Of a DNA stretch of 64,000 nucleotides, positions 1-9,454 are shown one piece after another. The position numbers and the translations under genes are program-made. A model generated the notes under the pieces. It worked only from the letters and a program-made list of their open reading frames with translations. It searched no databases and was not told the DNA's origin. Position 1 is the first letter of the stretch; every line of letters begins with the position of its first letter. The DNA is taken from positions 393,678 through 457,677 of the forward strand of contig JAJVDF010000209.1 of assembly GCA_022410635.1 (NCBI GenBank), read 5' to 3'. This DNA comes from Tretioscincus oriximinensis (taxonomy: Eukaryota > Chordata > Lepidosauria > Squamata > Gymnophthalmidae).

Positions 1-188
1 GTTTTACCTGGAAATTCCAATTTGTAGGATTCAACCTCTTCTTTAACATACAAGGCTACACCACCACCTGTTCTCCCTTTCCTATCTTTTCTGTACAGTT
101 TGTAACCTGGGATCACTGTATCCCATTGGGTTTCTTCTGTCCACCAGGTTTCAGTTATGCCAATAGATATTTGTTTGTTATGTTTGCA
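1..188 (-). mobile_element. CR1-type LINE, endonuclease-domain fragment
   Basis: Read on the minus strand, this stretch encodes the N-terminal apurinic-like endonuclease region of a CR1-clade ORF2. ITETWW is followed about 17 residues later by YKLYRKDRKGR and then TGGGVALYVKEE, the hallmark GGGVALYV segment of CR1 endonucleases. The piece runs off the left edge of the window, so its downstream part is not seen. It is separate from the CR1 at 5.4-7.7 kb, which lacks this domain. Family assignment rests on motif recognition. Confidence 0.75.
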
Positions 189-404
189 TTCTACCCTTCA
201 CCCAAAGATCCCAGGGTGGAACAATACATTATAAAACTTAGTGCATCTTTCATACGATTTTTTTGATATGGTGAGCTATAACAACTTTCAGGCACCCATT
301 TTAAAATATGTTTTATTACTTAATAGTGGAATTTGGCTCCGCCTGTCCCTGTCTCCCCTATGGATATAGTGGGCTCTAGTGTCCTCCCTAAGGCAGTGGG
401 CTTA

Positions 405-1091
405 ATTTTTTTTCTACGTCGTCTTCTGCTCTTCTCTTCTTTTGCCCTTTTCTTCATCTTATTTTCTTCTCTTTTCTTGTTTTTTTCTTCTTTAGTTATT
501 CCCTCCCAACCCATTTACCTCCCTCCTTCCCTTTTTCTTCTCTTTCTCTTCTTGTTCTTCTTCTCATCTTCTTCTCTTCTTTTTTTCTACTTCCTGCCTT
601 CCTACTTGCCTCCTACCTCCCTAATTATCTCCCTCCCTACCTTTGTACCTCTACCCTACATACCTTCCCTCTCTTCCTCCCTCCATCCCCAACCCCTTCT
701 TGTTTTCCCCCTCTCTTTATCTTTCTCTGTCCCTCCCTCCCTCCCTCCCACTAGGGCCCCATTTTACCTTCTTCTGCTTTCTTCTTCTGTTTTCTTCATC
801 TCTTCTTGTTTTCCTCTTAATCGTTTTTTCTTCTTCATCTTCTCTTGTTTTCTTCCTCCCCTTCCTCCTCTTTGCCCCTCCCTCCATTCCCCTTCCCTCT
901 CTTCCTCTTCTCTGTCCCTCATACCCTTCCCACTCCTCCTCTCCCCTAACCTACACTTTCTTCTCTCCCTGTCTTACCCTTCTCCCCTACCCCTCTTCCT
1001 CTTTTCTCTCCCCCTTCCCTTTCCCTCTCTTCCTCCTAATCCCCCTCCTCCTCTTCCTCATCCCCCCTCCTTCTTCCCCCCTCCCCCATCA
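405..1091 (+). repeat. Long polypyrimidine (C/T) low-complexity tract
   Basis: About 690 bases are almost entirely C and T on the plus strand, built from irregular CTTCTT, CCCTCC and TTTTCT blocks. The long open frames across it have only Pro, Ser, Leu and Phe because stop codons need A or G; they are not genes. Two shorter tracts of the same strand bias occur at 17.9-18.26 kb and 60.48-60.69 kb. Confidence 0.92.
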
Positions 1092-1959
1092 TACCTCTTC
1101 CAAGCAAGACCTCTGCAGGGTCCATGTGTTTCACGTGGACTTCATTAATGGACTGAGGAGCATTCAAGTTCCCCATACAGACATCTGATTTTTGGGTGTC
1201 TCCTTGGGATTTGGCTTACTCTGGGACAGAGGGGAGGGGGAGGCGGGGACAATGTGGGTGTTGCGATTGTCCCCAGTGCCTGTCCCTGCCTCCCCTCTCC
1301 ATCCCAGGCAGTGGGGAGGTGGGCGGAAGTTAGGGGGGAGGCAGGGGACCAATCCACAGGCGGTGGTGCTAATCAGCTCCTCCAATCACCACCACTGCCA
1401 TTTCGGGTGGCAGCAGTTACAACACTGTCCCTTACTGGAGCCCTTTGTTTCCACAGACAATCAAGTTGTGCAACTATTAGCTGAATAATTGCCATGGATC
1501 AAAAAGTGGGGATTGGGGGAACTGTGGCATCTCAATTACAAATTCAGATCAATTTTTCTAGTCCAGTGAAATCTAATGGCAATGGGGAGAGGTAATCTGT
1601 CAGGACAATGATGGTAGTATGGAAGCATATCCAAGTCTCAAAAACCAAATAATATATATATATCTTTATTATTTTCCAATTATATCATTTATAATAATTA
1701 ATAAATTACGAATTTGCCATCCAATTTCCCCTTGGTTCCCCCTTCCCTTCTCCCTCCTCGTTTCCCCGGGTCTTCTTCCCCTTATTATATCCCCTTATTA
1801 TTGTTACATTGAAAATATCATTGATAATCTCAATATTTTTGCAGGTTGGGTAATTTTTTAATCAAATGATTTTTTTACTGTATTCCAGTTATCAACAGAG
1901 CCTCTCCATTTTCTATTATCATCTGCTAAGATGATCGCCATCATATTTGTTATAGTTAT
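1092..1959. other. Unassigned DNA with a GC-rich patch
   Basis: The part at 1190-1350 is G/C-rich and locally self-complementary (GGGGAGG and CCTCCCC runs alternate), then the sequence becomes AT-rich. No convincing reading frame or known repeat was seen. Confidence 0.5.
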
Positions 1960-2050
1960 GCATCTGAAGAAGTAGACGTGTCTACGAAAACTTATGCCAC
2001 CCACTTTTCTCAAGTTAGTCTCAAAGTGCTGCTAGCTCCTTTGCTGGACT
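1960..2050 (+). mobile_element. Penelope-like element end, copy 1
   Basis: A ~91-bp unit runs from GCATCTGAAGAAG to CCTTTGCTGGACT and recurs at 36430-36520 and, as an inverted dimer, at 39903-40116. It contains a 6-bp hairpin (GTAGAC/GTCTAC, loop GT) between CTGAAGA and GAAA. Similar dispersed ends are common in turtle and crocodile genomes. I assign them to Penelope-like elements by analogy (variable target duplications, inverted dimers, hammerhead-like fold), not by seeing a coding region. Confidence 0.5.
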
Positions 2051-2224
2051 CATTTTTTTTTGTTGAAGATTAATAAATATAAATATCCAAAATTATCTTT
2101 TTACCGTTATTCATCATTTTATTTATATATTTTTTTCAAACTTAGTATCATTTGTGTTTTATATAATGTTGGTTAATATAATTCGTGATCGATGTTATTT
2201 GTAGCCAGGAAAAAACCAAATCAT

Positions 2225-2995
2225 ATTATTGAAAGTTGCTGGAGCATCCACCCCCATCCAAGCCTTTTGCTCTATCTGAGCGCCTGCTAGGGCATGGACA
2301 CTGACCCAATGACAGGTTACCAAGCCAGTCTTACACTGCTATGGTCAACCTTAGCTGCTGGGACTCCACACAAAGTCTCCAAGCAGCTATAGGCACTTCC
2401 CTCTCCCCTGCTGCTTATCTCAGGGAAGGCCTACTATCCCCAACACACAGGGGAGTGAAGACTTTATTGCTAGCCTTCCACACATTTAACAAATAAGAGA
2501 GGAATATGGAAAGAAGGATTCTGAGGCAAAATATGTTTCAAATATATTTCAAATAAATAAGTTTATTGTAGAACACAACGGGATTAAGGTGGTTTGAAAA
2601 TAAAAAGATAATAGAACTCAGAGTGAATTACACACCACCCTCAGGAGCAGAAGTCCCTAAGCCCATGAGCATCCAATCACAAANACCTCACTGCAAGGCT
2701 TCTGTCCCTCAACCTATTGAGGTCTCTCAATCCCCCTCCACACAAGGCAGGAAAATTTTAAGATGGTCTCTTCCCACTCAGAGCTTCCACAGGTTCCAAG
2801 TCTCTCAGCAGAAAGGTCTCAGGCATTGGGTAGGGCCCATTTACAGGCCCAGCCTGCAGCCTGATTGGTTACTCCATCTCTGGGTCCCCCTCCCATCTGG
2901 GCAGAGAGAAAGCCACACACCCTCTCTTGGGCTCAGCCTCCCTCCTCCCTTGGATNCAACCCAGGAAATAAAATACAAACCTTAGGCCTGTTAAA
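2225..2995 (-). mobile_element. Possible solo LTR or other promoter-bearing retroelement remnant
   Basis: On the minus strand the order resembles an LTR. A CCAATCAGG box lies near 2866. A moderately GC-rich stretch follows, then AATAAA in ACAATAAACTT near 2560, and a second AATAAA near 2465 before a GC-richer end. No flanking gag, pol or env sequence and no primer-binding site were found, and target duplications could not be fixed. It could instead be another repeat class with polyadenylation signals. Confidence 0.33.
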
Positions 2996-3966
2996 TAAAA
3001 TGAAGGCCCCAAACCTGGCAAACATCACAGTTGCAAAGACTACATTAAGCAAGCAAAGCCAAATTGTTTTATTCCAGAGATAACTGTATTAGAAAAGATC
3101 AGAAGGATCAATATTATTCTCTCTAGGCGTAAAAGCTAATCAGTTCAAGCTTAATCCAATCTCCATTTTTTCTACAATGTTTTTAGTTTCTCAATATACT
3201 GTGGCATTTATTTTAAAGGACACCAGTAGTCTTGACTCACTGGCAATTTTTATCAATAAGCAGCCCATTTTAATGGCATATAAGATGGTGAAAAGTGTAG
3301 TATCTAAACCAGTGACTGACATTTGTAGTCATATCTCCTGGTCCTTTCAGAGTTCTTAGTCTGAGACCAATTTAAGCTTTTAAAATGTACAAGACACAAT
3401 AAAACTTGGGGCCTTCCTATACAGACCTGCTTACTATCTAAGATTATCAGCAAAAAATCTTCCTAGCTATACTAAAGTTACTGTTTAAAAAAAACCTAGG
3501 GCACAGAGAACTGCAGCTTTAATGGGCGTAAATAAAGAGAAAATTTCAGTAGATGTTGCTGGCATATTATAAGCTGCACCTGAGAAAATTTCATCTTTTA
3601 ATTATTCATTAATCCTGCACTTCTCTATCCTAGGGTGTTCTTGTTGTTTTTTAAAAATGGCAAAGCTATACAGCCTCTGAATTTGGTTCTAAAAGTTGAT
3701 GGAATTAATGAAGCATGTTGGTGGGGGAAATGAACAGAAATCGACCAACAAAGTGATGAAAGAAGGGCTTCCTTGTTACCATCCCACCAGTGGCTGCTTT
3801 GGACTAGGGATGAAGAAGAAGAGAGAAAACTTGGTTATTGCTTGCATACAGTATTAGGATATTTGTGATATGTATAGTTGCAGTATCTAATGTTTTCTTT
3901 TATGCACTACTGTATTTTGTGACTATGGCTTTGGTCACATGCTATAAAACAGCTGTCAGTCTTGAA
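2996..3966. other. AT-rich unassigned DNA
   Basis: No gene is supported; the short open frames lack domain features. It holds the dispersed hairpin repeat at 3512-3600 and ends at the hAT target site (GTCTTGAA, 3959-3966). Confidence 0.5.
3512..3600. repeat. Dispersed hairpin-bearing repeat, copy 1
   Basis: It aligns by eye with 61060-61165: GAAAATTTCAGTAGATGTTG, then ATTATAAGCTGCACCTGA, then GAAAATTTCATCTTTT here, against GAATTTTCACCAGGTGCTG, ATTATAAACTGTACCTGA and GAAAATTCCACTTTT there. The outer parts are complementary and can form a stem. Probably an old non-autonomous DNA element. Confidence 0.5.
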
Positions 3967-4597
3967 CAGACCTGGGCATTGTACGGCCCCCGGGCCGCAT
4001 ACGGCCCTTTGATTGGCTCTGACCGGCCCGCGACGGGGGCGACGCACACAGCAATTTTCCCCTTAAGGGAAAAAAAAGGAGGAAGGAAGAATTAAAACAG
4101 CGGCCGGCCGTTGCGCGCGCAGAAACGCCTCCTCCGCCCTTTTCTGATATGGAGGATCGTACGTGCGGCGGCTTCAGCTTGCCAATACCAGGCCAACCAA
4201 TCAGAATACTCAGGCGCGCCTGGCGGTAGCGATTCAAACTGGAAGGCGGTTCCTCTCTTTCCACCCCACCCACCCACGCCAAGCCGTTTCTTCTTCTGCT
4301 GCTGCTGCTGCTTGCTGGTCTGGACTGGGGGCAAACTGGGGGTCGCAGGAAGATTTTCCCTCGCAGTGTTGCAGACAGACGGACACTGACTGGTGGCTGA
4401 AAAAGTGTGAGTGGGAAATGTGGGGATTTAAGTTCAGGGAAGAAAAAAACTTCAGGAGGTGAAAATATTGTGGAGGGCCCCTGGAAGAGGTGGGGACAAG
4501 ACCCCTGGCTTCACCCTCCTTGCTGAATTTGGCCGGCCCTCCACAATATTTTCTGTTTCTCATGTGGCCCCATGGAAAAAATAATTGCCCACCCCTG
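3967..4597. mobile_element. Non-autonomous hAT (Charlie-like) DNA transposon, complete
   Basis: The element starts CAGACCTGGGCATTG and ends CAATTGCCCACCCCTG-like, giving inverted termini of hAT type (CAG..TGGGCA). It is flanked by perfect 8-bp duplications GTCTTGAA at 3959-3966 and 4598-4605, the hAT target-site length. The inside has no transposase frame. The left half is strongly CpG- and GC-rich (CGGCCC, GGCGCGCC) with a CCAACCAATCAG segment near 4191-4203, as in a promoter and 5' leader. The right end carries a subterminal inverted repeat (GAAAATATTGTGGAGGG near 4460 against CCCTCCACAATATTTTC near 4537). Most likely an internal-deletion derivative that kept promoter and ends. Confidence 0.87.
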
Positions 4598-5442
4598 GTC
4601 TTGAAGAACAGGACTGAAAACCAGAAAAAAATACTCAAAACTGAGAACCGTTTAAATGGAACAAGTGTGACCGTGTTCTATGTGACAAGTATAAACTATC
4701 CTGAACTTTCTTTTGTAAAGCGATATATTAATAGTGATCTGGAGTATCATGATTCATTTTCAGCTATAATACAACTGATTTGTAACAGTCTATCCGGTTA
4801 AATAAGTAATTACTTTGTTGTGCTCTCTCAAAGAGTGAGATAATTTAAAGAATTAGATATTCGAAAAATCAATTTTCAAGTAGCCACAGTATGCATAAAT
4901 AATGTTTGCACAACTTCAGCAGAAATTGCTGGACAGTTGTTGGGTTAGGAATAAAATCTGGTTTGTTAATATCCAGAGTGCAAGGTCAGAACGAAAGGTA
5001 GTTTAGTTCTTACTTCAGTGATAGATAACTCTGGCAGTTGTTGGCAGGAGGTCAAGGTAAGTCACATACGGAATTGAGCTCATGCTATGTTACTCAGGCA
5101 CATTCAAGTCAAGAGACATACTTAAAGTTATTTCCAAAAAGCAAGCAAAAGAAAAAAAATCAAGCCATCCACTGAATATGACGGTATTGAATGATATCCT
5201 GATTTTTTTTTACTAGAATATTTTCCTTGGCTGATATCTACATAGGGAAGAGATTAATTTAGGGATTTGCATGAAGCACATTTCGTGGTTTGACTTGGGT
5301 GTGAATTGGCCTCTTTGACATGGTCACACATGTTTACTTTAAACTTTTTCAGTCCTGAAGAATGGGATTTAATTCATTACTAAAAAAAAAAGGGAGTGGG
5401 GCGGGGGTGCGTGCAAACCTATTTATAATCCAGAATTGAGGA
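4598..5442. other. AT-rich unassigned DNA
   Basis: It begins with the right copy of the hAT target duplication. No gene or known repeat is recognised up to the CR1 3' end. Confidence 0.5.
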
Positions 5443-5634
5443 ATCATAAAATCATAGAATCATAGAGTTGGAAGGGACCTCCAGGGTCATCGAGTCCAAC
5501 CCCCTGCTCGATGCAGGATTCATTAAACCATCCCAGANATCATAAAATCATAGAATCATAGAGTTGGAAGGGACCTCCAGGGTCATCGAGTCCAACCCCC
5601 TGCTCGATGCAGGATTCATTAAACCATCCCAGAC
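5443..5634. repeat. Exact 96-bp tandem duplication at the CR1 3' end
   Basis: The unit 5443-5538 (last base N) is repeated at 5539-5634, beginning ATCATAAAATCATAG and ending CCATCCCAGA plus one base, with no difference seen apart from the N. The N lies exactly at the junction, so this may be two overlapping contig ends that were not merged. Confidence 0.85.
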
Positions 5635-6338
5635 AGATGACTGTCCAGTCTCTGNTTGAAGACTTCCAGGGAAGGCGAACTCACCAGCCCCTGTGGCAAA
5701 CTGTTCCACTGGTTTATCACCCTGACTGTTAGAAAGTTTTTTCTGATATCTAATCTAAATCTACTCCCTTTCAGTTTCATTCCATTGTTTCGAGTGCTTC
5801 TATGTGCTAATGAGAACAGTGCTGATCCCTCTGCTCTGTGACAGCCCTTCAGATATTTGTAGACAGCTATCAGGTCTCCTCTCAGTCTTCTCTTTTGCAA
5901 ACTAAACATCCCCAGATCCTTTAACCGTTCCTCATAGGACATGGTTTATAGACCACTCACCATCCTTGTAACTCTCTTTTGTACTGGCTCTAGTTTATCA
6001 ATGTCCTTTTTAAATTGGGCCCCCCAGAACTGAACACAGTATTCCAAGTGTGGTCATACCAAAGTACTGTAGAGAGGAATAATTACTTCACGTGAGCGAG
6101 ATTCTATGCCCCTCTTGATACATCCCAGGATTGTGTTTGCCTTTTTTGCAGCTGCTTCACACTGTTGACTCATGTTTAATCGGTGATCTACCAAAACACC
6201 CAGGTCCTTCTTACCTGTGCTGCTGTTCAGACATATTCCTCCCATTCTATGTGCTGTTTTCATTATTTTTGCCCAGATATAGGATCTTGCATTTCTCTCT
6301 GTTAAATACCATTCTGTTAGTTTAAGCCCATTGTTCAA
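5619..6338 (-). pseudogene. CR1 ORF2 C-terminal region, broken
   Basis: The frames at 6054-6338 and 5619-5942 give the post-RT part of ORF2: [19 protein letters not shown], then [13 protein letters not shown], then [20 protein letters not shown] and the C-terminal [15 protein letters not shown]. They are in different frames with a gap at about 5943-6053, so at least one frameshift or stop separates them. The copy at 55.05 kb reads through the corresponding stretch. Confidence 0.88.
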
Positions 6339-7029
6339 GCTTGTCTAGATCTTTTTGAATCCTATCTCTATCTTGTTTAGTATTAGCAATACCNCCTAGT
6401 TTTGTGTCATCAGCAAATTTGATAAGTTTTCCTTCGATTCCTTCATCTAGATCATTTATAAATATGTTAAATAGCACTGGGCCTAAGACAGACCCTTGTG
6501 GTACTCCACTTGAAACATTCTTGCAATTGGATGTGCAACCATTCATTATCACTCTTTGAGTACGATTACTAAGCCAGTTTTCAATCCATCTAACTCTTGT
6601 TTTGTCAGTCCCATACTTGACCATTTTTTCAATAAGGATGGAATGAGATACTTTGTCAAATGTTTTACTGAAGCCAAGATATACTACATCTACTGCATTT
6701 CCCTAATCAACCCATTTGGTAATTCTATCATAGAAGGAAATTAGATTAGTCTGGCATGACTTGTTTGTTACAAATCCATGTTGGCTCTGGTTAATTACTG
6801 CATTCCTATCCAAGTGCTGACATACATGCTGCTTCATAACTTGTTCAAGGAGCTTTCCTGGTATTGAAGTTAGACTCACAGGCTTGTAGTTTCCCAGTTC
6901 CACCTTTTTACCCTNTTTGAAGATAGGGACAACATTTGCTCTTCTCCATTCTACTGGGACTTCTGTTGTCCATGAATTTTCAAAGATCACTGCAAGTGGT
7001 TCCGCTATTACTTCTGCTAGTTCCTTCAA
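6322..7029 (-). pseudogene. CR1 ORF2 reverse transcriptase, broken
   Basis: Two frames cover the polymerase. At 6703-7029: VPVEWRRANVVPIFK and NYKPVSLTSIPGKLLEQ (RT fingers, with the expected R-P position changed to K-P). At 6322-6624: [19 protein letters not shown] and the catalytic FADDTK motif, where the two Asp residues bind metal. The frame is lost between them (6625-6702) and N bases fall in both halves. An enzyme cannot be made from this copy. Confidence 0.92.
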
Positions 7030-7113
7030 TACCCTGGGATATAGTTCATTTGGGCCTGGAGATCTGAATTAATTTAAATTAGCTAAGAGTTCCCTCACCT
7101 TTTCTCTGTCTAT

Positions 7114-7584
7114 TTAGTGTTTTGATTCTTTTGTTCCTTCAGTAGCAGAATGAAGGCCAGCTGTTGTTGTATGTCCTTTTTCAGAAAAAACAGTTGCAAA
7201 ATAAGTGTTCAGAAGTTCAGCTTTCTCAGTATTGTTTTTGATCATTTCACCATTTTCCCTCTGTAGAACTCCTATAGCATCTTTAGCTTTTCTTTTTCTT
7301 TTGACATACCCCCCAAATCCTTTATTATTGCTTTTTACATGCCTTGCAAGACTCAGTTCATATTCAGCTTTAGGTTTTCTGACACGTGCCCTACAATTAT
7401 TGCAGTCTGCCTTATATTCTTCCTTAGAAATGTCCCTCTTCTTCCATTTCATAAACAGTATTTTTTTCCTTTTTAGTAAGTTATTAAGATTTGGGTTCAA
7501 CCACAGTGGCCTCCTTAGATGCTTCCCATGTTTTCTTCTTTGGGGAATTGTTAAAAATTGTGCTTCTAGAATTTCATTTTGCAA
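7114..7584 (-). pseudogene. CR1 ORF2 linker between endonuclease and RT
   Basis: A 156-codon frame has the charged linker typical of CR1: RRPLWLNPNLNNLLKRKK, FMKWKKRDISKEEYK, CRARVRKPKAEYELSLA, then KAELLNTYFATVFS just before the RT. Homology continues upstream to ~7735 (RRADCDGLRRRVGKIQW) in a frame interrupted by a stop. Confidence 0.88.
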
Positions 7585-7735
7585 GATTTCTCATCCTTCT
7601 TGGACATTTCTGTCCTTTAAGACTTCCAACCATTGGATTTTTCCTACCCTTCTTCTTAGTCCATCACAATCTGCTCTTCTGAAATCCAGTCTTGACATTT
7701 GAGTCCTCTCAGGTCTTCCTCCGTTATGTAGAATT

Positions 7736-9160
7736 AAAGGATTAAAAGGTGTGGACTAAGGCCTTTGGTTAGCATTTCCTTGAAGTGAAATAAAGGGTTG
7801 CTCCAAGAAGTATAATCCAACTATGTCTGCAGAATACTACAAGAACAAATACTGTCACCACGATTTGTTTAAATTCTTCTAATAAAGTAACTGACAAGCT
7901 TTCCTACACTATTTCCTCCTTGATTAAGTTCAATAGAAATGAACAGTTTCAAATACATATATGTAATTAGTATTATAGGCTGCCAGATTTCCAAGCAGAA
8001 CTAATTTATAATAAGCAAAAAAGTGTAGCTGTCATTATTTGGGTAAATAAATTTGCTGTCCCTACATCTGTAGAGTGGAATGATCTTGGATACTCTGGCT
8101 GGAGTCACACGTTGTTTCTTAAATTGTTGATTTTAACACATTGTGTGTCTGCAGCCTTTCTCTCTCTCAAGAGAGAGAACTACAGGCTATGAGGGAGAAA
8201 ATATGGCAGCTTTCATATCACTGTGAATCTTCTATAAGCTTTTCTAAATTAGTTTTTATCTCCCAGTATATGATAAGATACATCACAAATTTGAAATATA
8301 TCCATGCAAAATTATTAAGTCATTTTATCTTAATGCCGCCCTTGTATTGAGCACTGTGACTCCTGCACCACCTAAGAAGCTGATGTTTGAAAATATTTTT
8401 AATTATTGGCAACATCAGAAGACTGAGCAGCAACCCCAGACTCTTAAACTGTGGTAATGCCCCTGGGGTTGAGCTGCAAGCAGTCCAGTGGGGTTAGGCT
8501 TGAGGGAAATGTGGGAGTTGTTATGGGGAGGGGAATCACTGGCAAAGGAGGGAAGAGTTGAAAATTTGTCCTCTACTCCAACCTTAGCAGCACTTGCCAC
8601 TTTTAAAGTGGCTGATGGAGTGACAGCAAAAAGGGTGTGTGTTGTGGTCTTTTCACCAGAAATTTGGGCTCAACTCTAAATGCTCAACAGGTTTTGAGCA
8701 GGATGTATTTTTTTTGTTTCACTCTCCTTGGTGATTTTGAGGCNTTCTCTCCAAGAAGTGGATTAAAAGCAGGTTAAAATTATTTGAATAACTTCTGCTC
8801 TCAGTTCACTTCAGAATGTGAGTCTTGTTTCTTTTGCTGTGGGACCAATAACTAAGCTATTTTGAGGTGGAAACCTTCCATCTGTGAGTGGAATAAGGAG
8901 CATTGGGGCAACAATCCATCCAATCCTAGTCTAGTCAAATTGTGGGAAAGGNTGAAGGAAGTGCCATCGCCCACCTCCCATAAAAACATTATTGTCTTCC
9001 TCCTCAAAGCAGATTATTCCAGATGTTTTTCCAGTGGCTGATATTTTCAAAGCCTTATGCATTCATAAGACCTTGTTGCTGACAGGTCTAGAAACGATCA
9101 GCATTCAAAATACACAGCACAAAGGCATTAACGCTACATTTATGGGTGCATTTGTAGCCA
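7736..9160. other. AT-rich unassigned DNA
   Basis: No supported gene. A short palindrome TCTCTCTCAAGAGAGAGA lies near 8160-8178; N bases at 8744 and 8952. No known repeat recognised. Confidence 0.5.
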
Positions 9161-9416
9161 TTTATTTATTTACTTATTTATTTGTATTTATATCCCGCCC
9201 TATACCCAAAGGTCTCAGGGCAGCCTACCCTAGGGTGGCGCACATAGCTTTTGTTGCTTTCTCCACAACAGACACCCTGTGGAGTAGGGCTGAGAGTGTC
9301 CAAAGAAATGTGACTGGCCNAAGGTCACCCAGATGGCTTCATGGAGGAGTGGGTAATCGAACCGGGAGACTACCAGATAAGAGTCCCAAACTCTAACCAC
9401 TACACCAAACTGGCTC
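9161..9416 (-). mobile_element. tRNA-derived SINE (family A), antisense
   Basis: Read on the minus strand, it starts GAGCCAGTTTGGTGTAGTGG (tRNA-like head with RNA polymerase III A-box region), has GGTTCGATTAC (B box) about 50 bases on, then ACAGGGTGTCTGTTG and a tail TATACAAATAAATAAGTAA-like that gives the ATTT repeats at 9161-9183. Other copies: 27201-27396 (minus) and 40181-40412 (plus). This head and body are very common in squamate genomes. Confidence 0.85.
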
Positions 9417-9454
9417 GCGTTTGGTGTAGTGGTTAGAATTCCTATTCTAACCAC
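9392..9454. repeat. Nested inverted repeats at the SINE head
   Basis: The SINE head at 9392-9410 is followed after an 8-base spacer by its perfect 19-bp reverse complement at 9419-9437. The right arm itself then forms a perfect 11-bp hairpin with 9444-9454 (GTGGTTAGAAT, loop TCCT, ATTCTAACCAC). Confidence 0.9.

Larger units (their letters stand above)
5443..7735 (-). mobile_element. CR1 LINE, 5'-truncated, ~2.3 kb
   Basis: The copy reads right to left: the end of the endonuclease-RT linker (~7735), the linker proper (7114-7584), reverse transcriptase (6322-7029), thumb and C-terminal region (5619-6338), and the CR1 3' terminus with ATGATTCTATGAT-type octamer repeats near 5443-5470. It lacks the endonuclease domain, typical of 5' truncation during target-primed reverse transcription. 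Frameshifts, stops and several N characters break ORF2, so it is dead. Its C-terminal sequence ([20 protein letters not shown]) is close to the copy at 55.0-55.7 kb, indicating one subfamily. Confidence 0.93.

Noticed and set aside
333..1188. Long open frames (271 and 181 codons) across the pyrimidine tract
   Set aside because: Stop codons need A or G, which are nearly absent; the predicted proteins are Pro/Ser/Leu/Phe simple sequence with no domain.
3838..4801. Cluster of short frames on both strands
   Set aside because: They lie inside or across the hAT element and reflect its GC-rich, stop-poor DNA; no transposase motifs.
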